Source of the DNA: Pseudomonas sp. Ga0074129
GTDB lineage: Bacteria; Pseudomonadota; Gammaproteobacteria; Pseudomonadales; Pseudomonadaceae
Assembly (NCBI GenBank): GCA_001465025.1
Contig: LNDO01000045.1
Coordinates: 1-64,000, forward strand
DNA: 64,000 nt
Reading direction: 5' to 3'
In this document: positions 19,132-28,013 of the stretch, one piece after another
Numbering within the stretch: the stretch's first letter is position 1
Layout: each line of letters starts with the position of its first letter
The notes under the pieces: model-generated
What the model was told of the DNA's origin: nothing
The model's input: the letters and a program-made list of their open reading frames with translations, nothing else
Databases searched by the model: none
Made by a program: the position numbers and the translations under genes

Positions 19132-19231
19132 CTTCTGTTGCCAGTGCGTTGAAGGTATTCGACGCTACGACACCGGCTCAGGGCGCTGAAACATTTATCC
19201 TCTTGCGGGCTTTCTTTGTGCGTGGAATAGT

Positions 19232-19253
19232 CAACCAAGCAATTGCTTGGTTG
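19232..19253. promoter_or_regulatory. Perfect 22-bp palindrome at the acyl-CoA ligase promoter
   Basis: Half-site CAACCAAGCAA is followed directly by its exact reverse complement. Weak hexamers TTGCGG (19203-19208) and GAATAG (19225-19230) lie just upstream, so the palindrome would cover the transcription start. Perfect palindromes of this size are typical operators of TetR-family acyl-CoA-responsive repressors. Confidence 0.7.
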
Positions 19254-19263
19254 GCTCCACAAA

Positions 19264-19278
19264 AATAACAAAGGAGGA
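19264..19278 (+). promoter_or_regulatory. Crc/Hfq-type CA motif overlapping a strong ribosome binding site
   Basis: AATAACAA (19264-19271) fits the AANAANAA motif bound by Hfq with Crc in Pseudomonas catabolite repression. It runs into the Shine-Dalgarno AAAGGAGGA (19270-19278), which decides the GTG start at 19285. Confidence 0.6.
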
Positions 19279-19284
19279 AGCCCT

Positions 19285-20952
19285 GTGGCTGATACATACC
19301 GTTTACCGCTGGACGTGTTTTACGAGCGTGAAGCTCGGCACCCGAACAAACGTTACATGGTTCAGCCGCTGCCGGGCGGGCAGTTGCTGGAGCTGAGCTG
19401 GGCGGATGTCGGCGAACAAGCCCGGCGTGCCGCTAACTGGTTGCGCAGCCGCGAATTGCCGCCGGGCAGCCGCATCGCCATTATTTCGAAAAACTGCGCG
19501 CATTGGATCGTCACCGACCTGGCCATCTGGATGGCTGGGCATGTTTCAGTGCCGTTGTATCCCAACCTCACGGCTGAATCGGTTGGGCAAGTGCTGCGCC
19601 ACTCCGAAGCAGCGCTGGTGTTCGTCGGTAAACTCGACGACTGGCCCTCGATGGCCGCTGGCGTGCCGGAAGGTGTGCCGACCATCGGCATGCCGCAGCG
19701 TCCCGAGGGTAAGTTCAGTTTTACCTGGGATGACCTGCAAGCCTGCACGCCCATTCAAGACAACCCCAAGCCTGCGGCCAATCAGTTGGCCACCATCATC
19801 TACACCTCGGGCACCACCGGTACGCCGAAAGGGGTGATGCAACATTTCAGCAACTTTGGCTTTGCCGCCAGCCGCGCCACCGAGTTGTTCGGCGTGGGTG
19901 AAGATGACCGGGTTTTGTCGTATCTGCCGCTGTGTCACGTGGCCGAGCGGATGTTTGTCGAGTTGGCCTCGATTTACGCCGGGCAAACCATTTTCTTTGC
20001 GGAAAGCCTCGATACCTTCCTGGAAGACCTCAAGCGCGCACGGCCGACGGTGATGTTCGGTGTGCCGCGCATCTGGACCAAATTCCAGATGGGCGTTTAC
20101 AGCAAGATGCCAGCGGAGAAGCTGGATTTCCTCCTCAAACTGCCGATCATTGGCCGTATCGTGGGCAAGAAAGTGCTGGCCGGTTTGGGGCTTGATGCTG
20201 TGCGCTATGCCCTGTCTGGCGCAGCGCCTGTGCCGGATGCGTTGCTCAACTGGTACAAGCGCCTGGGGCTGGATGTGCTGGAGGTTTACGGCATGACCGA
20301 GAACTGCGGCTACTCGCATGTATGCCGCCCAGGCAAGTTCAAAAAGGGTTGGATCGGTCAGAACAGTCCGGGCGTTGAAGTGCGCATTGCTGACGATGGC
20401 GAGGTGCAGGTGCGCAGCGGGGCGACTATGCAGGGTTACTACAAAGACCCGGAAAAAACCGCCGAGACCATCACCGCCGATGGCTTTTTGCGCACGGGTG
20501 ACAAGGGCGAACAGGATGCTGACGGCAACCTGCGGTTGACCGGGCGCATCAAGGAAATTTTCAAAACCAGCAAAGGCAAATACGTGGCCCCAGCACCCAT
20601 TGAAATTCGCTTGGGTGAACACTCGCGCATCGAGCAAGTGTGTGTGGTGGGTGATGGCATGCCATCGCCCATGGCGCTTTGTGTGTTATCCGATGTGGGG
20701 CGCAGTGAGGCGGCCAATGGCAGCCGTGGCGAGTTAGAAAGCAGCCTGAAAAAACTGCTGGAGCAGGTTAATCAATCCCTCGACAAGCACGAGCGCTTGC
20801 AGCGTCTGGTGTTGGTCAAGGAGGTCTGGGCCGTGGATAACGGCTTCCTCACGCCAACGTTGAAGATTAAACGCGCCGTGATCGAAGGCACCTACGGCGA
20901 GCGTTTTGCTGAATGGATCGAGCGCAGCGAGACCGTGCTCTGGCACGACTGA
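19285..20952 (+). CDS. AMP-dependent long-chain acyl-CoA synthetase
   Basis: 555 residues from a GTG at 19285 with a near-perfect ribosome site; an upstream in-frame ATG at 19243 sits inside the palindrome and has none. Adenylate-forming family: the P-loop-like IIYTSGTTGTPKGVM (about residues 170-184), the A5 motif VYGMTENCG (about 333), LRTGDKG (about 410), and the C-terminal lysine region PTLKIKRAVI. The size and the KEIFKTSKGKYVAP motif place it with long-chain FACS enzymes that charge fatty acids with CoA. It is followed by a thioesterase that could release the same class of product. A palindrome and a Crc-like motif suggest double control. Confidence 0.92.
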   Translation: MADTYRLPLDVFYEREARHPNKRYMVQPLPGGQLLELSWADVGEQARRAANWLRSRELPPGSRIAIISKNCAHWIVTDLAIWMAGHVSVPLYPNLTAESVGQVLRHSEAALVFVGKLDDWPSMAAGVPEGVPTIGMPQRPEGKFSFTWDDLQACTPIQDNPKPAANQLATIIYTSGTTGTPKGVMQHFSNFGFAASRATELFGVGEDDRVLSYLPLCHVAERMFVELASIYAGQTIFFAESLDTFLEDLKRARPTVMFGVPRIWTKFQMGVYSKMPAEKLDFLLKLPIIGRIVGKKVLAGLGLDAVRYALSGAAPVPDALLNWYKRLGLDVLEVYGMTENCGYSHVCRPGKFKKGWIGQNSPGVEVRIADDGEVQVRSGATMQGYYKDPEKTAETITADGFLRTGDKGEQDADGNLRLTGRIKEIFKTSKGKYVAPAPIEIRLGEHSRIEQVCVVGDGMPSPMALCVLSDVGRSEAANGSRGELESSLKKLLEQVNQSLDKHERLQRLVLVKEVWAVDNGFLTPTLKIKRAVIEGTYGERFAEWIERSETVLWHD

Positions 20953-21017
20953 TCAGGCGTGTGGCCGGCGCCTGCGCGGCGGCCACACCCGGCTAAATCC
21001 ACTCAAGGGGAGTGATC

Positions 21018-21464
21018 ATGGCGCTTTGGCAGCAAACACCCAACCTGCAACAACTCAATGGTTTTTTGAAAAACACCATTGGCGAGCAACTGGATATCCG
21101 TTTTGAGTCCTTCGATGATGAGTCGCTGACCGCCAGCATGGTGGTTGATGCGCGCACCCATCAGCCATACGGCTTGTTGCATGGCGGCGCGTCAGTGGTG
21201 CTGGCGGAAACCCTGGGTTCCACTGCCAGCCATCTGTGCATCGATAGCAGTCAGTTCTACTGTGTGGGTCTGGAGGTCAATGCCAACCACCTGCGTGGTG
21301 TGCGCAGCGGTCGGGTCACGGCGGTAGCGCGGCCTGTGCATTTGGGCCGCACTACGCATGTTTGGGATATCCGCCTGAGTGGCGAAGATGGCAAAGCCAG
21401 CTGCATTTCCCGCCTGACCATGGCCATCGTGCCGTTGGGCGAGAACGGTCCGGCGCAACGCTGA
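21018..21464 (+). CDS. Hotdog-fold acyl-CoA thioesterase (MenI/YdiI/YbdB-like)
   Basis: 148 residues from the ATG at 21018, preceded by AAGGGGAG; a GTG at 21012 is too near that site. The motif YGLLHGGASVVLAETLGSTAS (about residues 53-73) holds the HGG turn and the catalytic Glu, as in 1,4-dihydroxy-2-naphthoyl-CoA and enterobactin-proofreading thioesterases. Pseudomonas makes ubiquinone, so the menaquinone role does not apply and the substrate is open. It lies 65 bases after the acyl-CoA ligase on the same strand, implying a ligase/thioesterase pair. Confidence 0.88.
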   Translation: MALWQQTPNLQQLNGFLKNTIGEQLDIRFESFDDESLTASMVVDARTHQPYGLLHGGASVVLAETLGSTASHLCIDSSQFYCVGLEVNANHLRGVRSGRVTAVARPVHLGRTTHVWDIRLSGEDGKASCISRLTMAIVPLGENGPAQR

Positions 21465-21603
21465 TTACCTTTCCGCTAGCAATCGCTGGCGGGCTTCCCA
21501 TGCATTTTGGCCATAGTGCCGTTATTCACTGGCCGTTTTGTCATTGCTGCATCGCCAGTGCTGCCGGACAATCGACGGCAACTCTTCAGATAAGCCCGCC
21601 GCC

Positions 21604-22413
21604 ATGACCTCGCCCGTGTTCTTTGCCCATGCCAACGGCTTTCCTTCGGCCACTTACGGCAAGCTTTTTACAGCTCTGGCACCTGAGTATCAGGTGCAGC
21701 ACCTGGATCAGCATGGCCATGACCCGCGCTTTCCGGTGAATGACAACTGGAGCAATCTGGTCGATGAGCTGATCCATCATCTTGAGAGCGCTCAGCAGCC
21801 GGTGTGGGGTGTGGGTCATTCACTGGGCGGCGTGCTGCATTATCACGCGGCGTTGCAGCGGCCAGAGCTTTATCAGGGGGTGGTGATGCTCGATTCGCCG
21901 GTGCTGACCCTGGCCGACAAAATGGTCATCCGCGCCGCCAAGCGTTTTGGCTTTATTGACCGTATCACCCCGGCCGGCCGCACCTTGGGCCGCCGTGAAG
22001 AATTCGTCGATCTAGACGAAGCCCGAGGCTACTTCGCGGGCAAGGGTTTGTTTCGTCAGTTTGATCCGGAATGCCTGGACGCCTATGTAGAACACGGCCT
22101 GAAAGCTGCCGGCAATAACGTGCGTTTGCGTTTTGATCCGGCCACTGAAATCAGCATTTACCGCAGTGTGCCGCACACCAGTCCGGGCAGGCCGCAGCAA
22201 CTGCAAGTACCGTTGGCCATGGTGCGCGGTCGGCAAAGCCGTGTGGTGTTGCCGCACCACGCACATCTGGTGCGGCGTGTACCCAACGGCGAATACCTGA
22301 CACTGCCGGGCGGTCACATGTTCCCGTTGGAGCGCCCGCAGGACACTGCCGAACTCTTGAAGAAACTCTTCCAGCGTTGGTCTGGACAACCGTCGAGCGA
22401 GCACCGCGTATGA
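21604..22413 (+). CDS. Alpha/beta hydrolase
   Basis: 269 residues from the ATG at 21604. The oxyanion motif HANGFPS is at 9-15, the nucleophile Ser73 in GVGHSLGG, and the C-terminal catalytic His in LPGGHMFPLE. The substrate is unknown. The stop overlaps the start of a second alpha/beta hydrolase (ATGA), and the run continues into a glutathione transferase and DUF4892, all in one direction with little spacing, which I read as an operon of 21604-24795. The first 22 codons of the open frame before 21604 have no ribosome site. Confidence 0.88.
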   Translation: MTSPVFFAHANGFPSATYGKLFTALAPEYQVQHLDQHGHDPRFPVNDNWSNLVDELIHHLESAQQPVWGVGHSLGGVLHYHAALQRPELYQGVVMLDSPVLTLADKMVIRAAKRFGFIDRITPAGRTLGRREEFVDLDEARGYFAGKGLFRQFDPECLDAYVEHGLKAAGNNVRLRFDPATEISIYRSVPHTSPGRPQQLQVPLAMVRGRQSRVVLPHHAHLVRRVPNGEYLTLPGGHMFPLERPQDTAELLKKLFQRWSGQPSSEHRV

Positions 22414-23273
22414 GCCTGAATGTTGAAGAGGTGCGCCTGCGCCTGCCACACATCGAGTTGGCGGCCCACTTGTATGGCCCCGAAGACGGCATTCCGGTCA
22501 TTGCCCTGCATGGCTGGTTAGACAACGCCGCCAGTTTTGCCCGGCTGGCACCTTTGCTCCCGGGCTTGCGCATCGTGGCGCTGGATTTGGCTGGGCATGG
22601 TCACTCAGATCACCGCCCAGCCGGTGCCAGTTATCCCATCTGGGAATACATTCAGGATGTGCTGCAGGTGGCCGAGCAATTTGGCTGGCAGCAGTTTGCT
22701 CTGCTCGGGCATTCCATGGGCGCGATTATCTCGGTGCTGCTGGCCGCGTCTATGCCTGAACGGGTGACGCGTTTGGCCTTGATTGATGGGCTGATCCCCT
22801 TCACCGGCGAGGCTGACAGCGCGCCGCAAAAGCTCGGTGAAGCCCTGCGCGCGCAGATGGCCTTGGCTGGCAAGCGCAAGCCGGTTTACGAGGTATTTGA
22901 ACGCGCAGTGCAGGCGCGTCTGCAGGGCGTGGGTGCGGTCAGCCTTGAAGCCGCTGAATTGCTGGCCCGCCGTGGCCTGATGCCGGTGCCTGGCGGTTAT
23001 ACCTGGCGCACCGACAGCCGCCTGACCTTACCTTCGCCGCTGCGCCTGACGCACGCTCACGCCATGGCATTTGTCCGCAACCTGCAATGCCCGGTGAAGC
23101 TGGTCGTGGCGGAGCAGGGCATGCTGCTCGCTCAACCCAATTTCATGCAGCTACTCGATGGCTTGGCCGTGGAGTGCCAGCAGCTTCCCGGCGGCCATCA
23201 TCTGCACTTGGATGACGACAACGGCGCGACCTTGGTCGCAGACTGTTTCAAAGCTTTCCTCGCGGCGGCTTGA
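22410..23273 (+). CDS. Alpha/beta hydrolase
   Basis: 287 residues. [10 protein letters not shown] (about 41-50) is the oxyanion segment, the nucleophile Ser is in LLGHSMGAI (about 105), and the C-terminal His is in [11 protein letters not shown]. It starts inside the stop of the preceding hydrolase. The two share the fold but little sequence, so they are not a recent tandem copy. It resembles MEST/SERHL-like hydrolases in the [10 protein letters not shown] motif, but no substrate can be assigned. Confidence 0.88.
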   Translation: MSLNVEEVRLRLPHIELAAHLYGPEDGIPVIALHGWLDNAASFARLAPLLPGLRIVALDLAGHGHSDHRPAGASYPIWEYIQDVLQVAEQFGWQQFALLGHSMGAIISVLLAASMPERVTRLALIDGLIPFTGEADSAPQKLGEALRAQMALAGKRKPVYEVFERAVQARLQGVGAVSLEAAELLARRGLMPVPGGYTWRTDSRLTLPSPLRLTHAHAMAFVRNLQCPVKLVVAEQGMLLAQPNFMQLLDGLAVECQQLPGGHHLHLDDDNGATLVADCFKAFLAAA

Positions 23274-23323
23274 CTTGGCTGAGGCAACTGGGGAAAGGTG
23301 TGGCGATAGCCACGGAGATTCAC

Positions 23324-23986
23324 ATGATCGACCTGTACACCGCTGCCACGCCCAACGGCCATAAAGCGTCTATCGCACTGGAAGAATTGCAACTGCCTTA
23401 CAGCGTGCATGCCCTGAGCTTCGATAAGCAGGAACAGAAATCCGCCGACTACCTGAAAATCAATCCCAATGGCCGTATTCCGGCGATTGTGGACCGCGAT
23501 AACGGTGATTTTGCTGTCTTCGAGTCGGGCGCGATTCTGCTCTACCTGGCAGAAAAAACCGGCCAACTGATGCCTCAAGATGTCAAAGGCCGCTCGCAAG
23601 TCATCCAATGGCTAATGTTCCAAATGGGCGGTGTTGGTCCCATGCAGGGCCAAGCTAACGTGTTTTTCCGCTATTTTCCGGAAAAACTGCAAGGCCCCAT
23701 CGACCGCTATCAGCGCGAAACCCGTCGTCTTTACGAAGTGCTCGACCATCGCCTGAGCGAGTCGCAGTACCTGACTGACGACTACAGCATTGCCGACATC
23801 GCCACCTATCCTTGGGTGCGCATCCATGATTGGGCTGGGGTTTCGGTGGACGGCCTGGAGCACCTGCAACGCTGGATGAGCGAACTGGCCGCGCGCCCTG
23901 CGGTGCAGCGCGGGTTGCTTGTGCCGCAGCGTGAAGAAAGCGGTGAGAAAATTGTAAAAGCGGCCCAGTCGATGTTGATCAAATGA
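23324..23986 (+). CDS. Glutathione S-transferase family protein (YfcG/YghU-like)
   Basis: 220 residues from the ATG at 23324, with GGAG nine bases upstream; the frame opens at 23270 without a ribosome site. N-terminal thioredoxin-like domain with [13 protein letters not shown] (the N-G-x-K motif of Nu-class enzymes), then the glutathione gamma-Glu contact [15 protein letters not shown] (Glu-Ser at about 66-67), then the all-helical C-terminal domain with [13 protein letters not shown]. Nu-class members in E. coli are disulfide-bond oxidoreductases using GSH. The last four bases overlap DUF4892. Confidence 0.9.
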   Translation: MIDLYTAATPNGHKASIALEELQLPYSVHALSFDKQEQKSADYLKINPNGRIPAIVDRDNGDFAVFESGAILLYLAEKTGQLMPQDVKGRSQVIQWLMFQMGGVGPMQGQANVFFRYFPEKLQGPIDRYQRETRRLYEVLDHRLSESQYLTDDYSIADIATYPWVRIHDWAGVSVDGLEHLQRWMSELAARPAVQRGLLVPQREESGEKIVKAAQSMLIK

Positions 23987-24795
23987 GCCTGTTTACACGT
24001 ATCACTTTCGTCACGGGCATGTTGCTGGCCAGCGTCACAGCCGTAGCAGATGTCGCTGGCAGTCGTGATCTCGAAGAGTTACCCAGGTTTCCAGAAAGCA
24101 CGATTGTTAATTTCAAGGAAATGGCTGCTCAAGAGCGCATTTATCCGCAAGGTGCGATACGGCGCATCAGTGGCAAGCTGCGGTTTGAGCGAGACGTGTT
24201 GGCTGTGGGTCAACTGACCACCATTACCTATGAAATCCCCCGCACCCATAGCGCTAATGAGGCTTTTGCCAAGGCCCGCGAGTCATTGCAGGCGCAGAAC
24301 GCCGAGTTGCTCTACTGGTGTCAGGGGCGTGAATGCGGCTCCAGCAGCCTGTGGGCCAATGAGGTTTTTGCCAACAGCGTGCTGACCGGTTCAGACGATC
24401 AACAGACCTACGCTCTCATGCGTTTGGCATCGCCAAACGAGAACAGTCTTTTGGCGCTCTACAGCATCACCCGTGGCAATAAGCGTGCGTACCTGCACGT
24501 TGAACGATTGGCGGCCAGTTCGCCGCTGGCGGTCGTTTTGCCAACCCCCGCAACCCTGCAGCGACAGCTAAAAAGTACGGGTCAACTGCGGTTGGCCCAG
24601 CAAACTGATCCTGACAGCGAGTGGGTCACATTAGTGGCACGCACTCTCAACCTCGACAGTACTTTGCGCGTGACCATCAGTGGCCATAAAGCTGAAGCCT
24701 GGCGAGAGGCGTTGGTCGAGCAACGGGTTCGTGCCAGCCGTCTTGAACTCGGTGATGCAACTGTCACAGGTTTGCAACTTGACGTGCTGCGTTAG
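23983..24795 (+). CDS. DUF4892 family exported protein
   Basis: 270 residues with a signal peptide (about 1-22, ending in VTAVADV). The mature part matches the DUF4892 pattern: [18 protein letters not shown] ... [22 protein letters not shown] ... [23 protein letters not shown]. The paired Cys in CQGREC could be a disulfide. Function unknown; some members have an added OmpA-like domain, absent here. It overlaps the transferase gene by four bases and ends the operon before a strong terminator. Confidence 0.85.
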   Translation: MSLFTRITFVTGMLLASVTAVADVAGSRDLEELPRFPESTIVNFKEMAAQERIYPQGAIRRISGKLRFERDVLAVGQLTTITYEIPRTHSANEAFAKARESLQAQNAELLYWCQGRECGSSSLWANEVFANSVLTGSDDQQTYALMRLASPNENSLLALYSITRGNKRAYLHVERLAASSPLAVVLPTPATLQRQLKSTGQLRLAQQTDPDSEWVTLVARTLNLDSTLRVTISGHKAEAWREALVEQRVRASRLELGDATVTGLQLDVLR

Positions 24796-24835
24796 TCATT
24801 AATTTGCCGCTGAGTTAATTGCACTTTATTGTCCG

Positions 24836-24865
24836 GGCTCTGCCGTTTTGCGGCAGAGCCTTTTT
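24836..24865 (+). terminator. Rho-independent terminator after the DUF4892 gene
   Basis: A perfect 10-bp stem (GGCTCTGCCG / CGGCAGAGCC) with a five-base loop, followed by five T. Confidence 0.92.
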
Positions 24866-24887
24866 GCATGTTTAGGGAGTTGCTCGT

Positions 24888-25967
24888 ATGGCTACAAACG
24901 ATCGTCTGCTAGTGCAGATACTGTTGCTCGGCTTGTTGGGTGCCAGCCTTTGGGTGTTGGCCCCTTTCTGGTCGGCACTGTTCTGGGCGGCGGTGCTGTC
25001 GTTTGCCAGTTGGCCTGTGATGCGCGTGCTGACCCGCTTGCTGGGCGGGCGTCAGGCATTGGCCGCCGCACTGCTGACTTTAGTCTGGACCGGTGTGGTT
25101 GCCGTACCTTTAGTGATGCTGGGCTTTAACCTCGCGGATCACATTAAAGATGTGACCGGGCTGATCAAGGATCTTCAGGTTGATGGCTTGCCGCCAGCGC
25201 CTGTGTGGTTGGCAGATGTTCCGTTTATTGGTGAACGGTTGACGGATTTCTGGCTCACAATCGATCAGCAAGGCGCTGAATTGTTTGCCACTGTGCAGCC
25301 TTATTTGGGGCAAGTCGGTAACTGGTTATTGGCCCGAAGTGCGCAAATTGGTGGCGGTATGGTGGAGTTGGCACTGAGTCTGGTGCTGGTTTTCTTTTTC
25401 TACCGTGATGGCCCGCGCCTGGCCGCGTTTGCACAAAGTCTTTTGGAACGTCTGATCGGCGATCGTGCTGAGCATTACCTGGAACTGGTAGCCGGCACGG
25501 TGCAGCGGGTGGTGAATGGGGTAATCGGCACCGCCATGGCGCAGGCCATTTTGGCCTGGATTGGCTTTACCATCGCCGGTATCCCCGGCGCCCTGATCTT
25601 GGGTATTTTGACCTTTGGCTTCAGTCTGATCATGGTCCCCCCGCTGGTTTGGGGGCCTGCGGTAGCCTGGCTGTTCTGGCAGGGCGAAGTGGGGTTGGGG
25701 ATTTTCCTGCTGGTGTGGGGGCTGTTTGTTATCAGCGGCGTTGACAACATCCTCAAACCCTACCTGATCAGTCGCGGCGGCAACTTGCCGTTAATCGTTG
25801 TGTTGTTGGGCGTATTTGGCGGCATTCTGGCGTTTGGCTTTATGGGTCTTTTTCTCGGTCCGACCTTGCTGGCCGTGGCCTACAGCCTTCTCAGTGACTG
25901 GGTAGGCTCCTCGACGGTGCCCCCGGTTGTGCAGCGCACAGAGAGTGGCTCGAAATCGTTAAGCTAA
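24888..25967 (+). CDS. AI-2E family transporter (YdiK/PerM-like permease)
   Basis: 359 residues with about eight hydrophobic segments and a short amphipathic region (residues 85-150) between TM3 and TM4, the layout of the AI-2E/UPF0118 family. Conserved features are FFFYRDGPRLA (about 165), VQRVVNGVIGTAMAQ and the C-terminal GVDNILKPYLISRGGNLP. Despite the family name, members include Na+/H+ and unknown transporters, and none has a substrate that can be read off the sequence. Monocistronic: a terminator precedes it and 209 bases of spacer follow. Confidence 0.87.
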   Translation: MATNDRLLVQILLLGLLGASLWVLAPFWSALFWAAVLSFASWPVMRVLTRLLGGRQALAAALLTLVWTGVVAVPLVMLGFNLADHIKDVTGLIKDLQVDGLPPAPVWLADVPFIGERLTDFWLTIDQQGAELFATVQPYLGQVGNWLLARSAQIGGGMVELALSLVLVFFFYRDGPRLAAFAQSLLERLIGDRAEHYLELVAGTVQRVVNGVIGTAMAQAILAWIGFTIAGIPGALILGILTFGFSLIMVPPLVWGPAVAWLFWQGEVGLGIFLLVWGLFVISGVDNILKPYLISRGGNLPLIVVLLGVFGGILAFGFMGLFLGPTLLAVAYSLLSDWVGSSTVPPVVQRTESGSKSLS

Positions 25968-26176
25968 GCGCGTTTCAATACAGCGCCGCGGTATCTATGA
26001 CGACGGCATTTCCAATGATAAGGCGCCGCCCCGCTTGGTGAGCGCCGGGCCAGGGTGTTAGCCTGCGAGCGCTTTTGCCAGGCAGACGTCGGCCTGCTGA
26101 CCGCAATCGCTTATCGGTGGCGATGAGCGAACAGGGAAGAGCACACAACACTCAACGGACACCCAGGATTTGACCC

Positions 26177-27715
26177 ATGAATAAATTTTTAGGCAGCGCC
26201 CTTGGCGTGGTTGTCGCCGTAGGTGCTTTGAGCACCGCGGGCGCTTGGTATACCGGCCAACAAATACCTGCTGTGCTGGACGACGCCATTAAACAGGCCA
26301 ACGACGACATGGCCAAAAGCCTGCCGGCTACGGGGTTTAACGCCAGCATTGAATTGCTCTCGTTAGAACGTCATCTGTTCAGCAGCGATGCACGCTACCG
26401 TATTCAGGTAACCGGCAGTCTGGACGGTGAGTCGCCAGCTAGCTACGCCTGGACCGTGGCTGACCGCATTGAGCATGGGCCGTTTCCGCTCTCGCGATTG
26501 GCCGCATTCAAATTGCTGCCGGTGATGTCCACCAGCCATTTTGAGCTGGAGCGCAGCCCAGAACTGGAAAAATGGTTTGCCGCCAGCAACGGCTCGCCAC
26601 TGCAAGGCCAGGTCAGCCTGGGCTATGACGAAGCGCTGTCCGGCTACCTGCGCCTGCAACCTGTGCAGCTGGATCTGGATGCACAGACGCGTATTGATTT
26701 CAGCGGCCTGAATGTCGATTTTGAAACCAGCGCCAACGCCGAACACATCAGCGCCAACGGCCTGATGGACAGCCTGCAGATCAACACCGTGCTGGCCAAC
26801 GATGAAACCCTGCGCTTCGCCTTCAAAGGCATGAGCCTCAACAGCAATACGCGCAAAGGCAGCACTGACCTTTATCTGGGTGAGAACGAAGTTCGCCTGC
26901 AGCAAATCGAGTTTCAGGCGGGCGAGCATGCGCCTGTGCTGCTCAAGGATTTTGTCCAGCGTGATGAAACCACCGAGGCCGATCAGCAGATTTCAGCCTG
27001 GCAAAGTTATGACGTAGGCATGATCAGTTATCAGGGGCTGGACATCGGCTCCTCGCAGATGCTCTGGCGCGTGAAAAACCTGGATGTCACGGCGCTGCAA
27101 TCGCTGATTGAGCTCTACGGCACCTTGCTGCAAGACGGCAAAATTGAAAGCGACAGCGGCATGCCCGAGCTCAGCGACGCGCAAACCGCTCAGCTGAAAG
27201 TCGATCTGGAAAAACTGCTGGCTGGCAAACCAGCGATCGCCCTAGAAAAGCTGGCGTTCAAAACCGCCAATGGCGAAAGCAGTTTCAGCCTGGGCTTTGA
27301 TTTCAACAAACCTAGCTCGTTCGATCTGCCCGCAGAAGCGTTGGCCCAAGAGCTGATCACCCAGTTGGATGCTCAACTGCGTGTGTCGAAAGCCATGATC
27401 AGCGATGTGGTGAGCGTGCAGGCAAAAATCGCCGGTGAAACTGATCAGCAAGCCATTGCCCAGCAAGCAGCGATGGTCGGTGAAATGGCCAGTGGCATGG
27501 CGTTGGCCAGCGAACTGGCGACCCTGGATGGCGAAACCATCCGCGCCAGCCTGAACTATGCCAACGGGCAAATCACCTTTAACGGCAAACCCATGACCGT
27601 CGAGCAGTTTATGGCCTTGGCCATGAGCAGCGCGGGTGGTCTGGGCGGTATGGGTGACGCGGGCGATGACGAAGCGCTGATGTATGACAGCGAAGCAGAA
27701 AGCATCGGCGAGTAA
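26177..27715 (+). CDS. DUF945 (YdgA-like) family protein
   Basis: 512 residues. One N-terminal helix or signal anchor (about 5-22), then a long exported domain of alternating strands typical of YdgA/DUF945, ending in an acidic tail (GDAGDDEALMYDSEAESIGE). The family is conserved in gamma-proteobacteria; E. coli YdgA is an inner-membrane-anchored periplasmic protein of unclear role. Single gene; its terminator begins about 30 bases later. Confidence 0.88.
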   Translation: MNKFLGSALGVVVAVGALSTAGAWYTGQQIPAVLDDAIKQANDDMAKSLPATGFNASIELLSLERHLFSSDARYRIQVTGSLDGESPASYAWTVADRIEHGPFPLSRLAAFKLLPVMSTSHFELERSPELEKWFAASNGSPLQGQVSLGYDEALSGYLRLQPVQLDLDAQTRIDFSGLNVDFETSANAEHISANGLMDSLQINTVLANDETLRFAFKGMSLNSNTRKGSTDLYLGENEVRLQQIEFQAGEHAPVLLKDFVQRDETTEADQQISAWQSYDVGMISYQGLDIGSSQMLWRVKNLDVTALQSLIELYGTLLQDGKIESDSGMPELSDAQTAQLKVDLEKLLAGKPAIALEKLAFKTANGESSFSLGFDFNKPSSFDLPAEALAQELITQLDAQLRVSKAMISDVVSVQAKIAGETDQQAIAQQAAMVGEMASGMALASELATLDGETIRASLNYANGQITFNGKPMTVEQFMALAMSSAGGLGGMGDAGDDEALMYDSEAESIGE

Positions 27716-27748
27716 ATACTGGGCATAACCCCCTCCCAGCACTAAAAG

Positions 27749-27789
27749 CGGCCAGATGACCCGGTAAAACGGGGCTTCTGGCCGTTTTT
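27749..27789 (+). terminator. Rho-independent terminator of the DUF945 gene
   Basis: Outer stem CGGCCAGA / TCTGGCCG with an inner CCCG / CGGG stem, followed by five T. Confidence 0.85.
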
Positions 27790-27809
27790 GTTTGCGTGCA
27801 GCCGCGATC

Positions 27810-27860
27810 TTTACGCTTTCTTTATGCCTAGCCGCATCCCCCGCACTCGTTCCTTTACGC
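27810..27860 (+). promoter_or_regulatory. Candidate KdpE binding repeats upstream of kdpF
   Basis: TTTACG (27810-27815), five bases, then TTTATG (27821-27826), with a third TTTACGC at 27854-27860. The E. coli KdpE site is a TTTATA-N5-TTTACA direct repeat, so spacing matches exactly and each half-site at four of six. The kdpF start is 56 bases after the third copy. No convincing sigma-70 hexamers were found. Confidence 0.45.
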
Positions 27861-27915
27861 CCTGGTTGCCGACAATTTGCTCCAAGCGGTAGCCACCGCA
27901 ACAAGGAGCAAACAC

Positions 27916-28005
27916 ATGAGCATTCTCGACGGGGTGTCCCTGGGCCTGGCCTTGGGACTATTCATTTATCTGCTGGTTGCGCTGCTGCGCGCCGATCAGG
28001 CGTAG
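27916..28005 (+). CDS. kdpF: KdpF, small subunit of the K+-transporting ATPase
   Basis: 29 residues: a single hydrophobic helix ([20 protein letters not shown], residues 8-27), exactly the size and form of KdpF. KdpF stabilises the KdpFABC complex in the inner membrane. AAGGAGC lies eight bases before the ATG. First gene of the kdp operon, eight bases ahead of kdpA. Confidence 0.93.
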   Translation: MSILDGVSLGLALGLFIYLLVALLRADQA

Positions 28006-28013
28006 GGGCGCAT

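Noticed and set aside
27792..28013. Long in-frame N-terminal extension of kdpA
   Set aside because: It runs over kdpF in another frame, has no ribosome site, and KdpA proteins begin at the M-x-S-Y-D-F-T start found at 28014.
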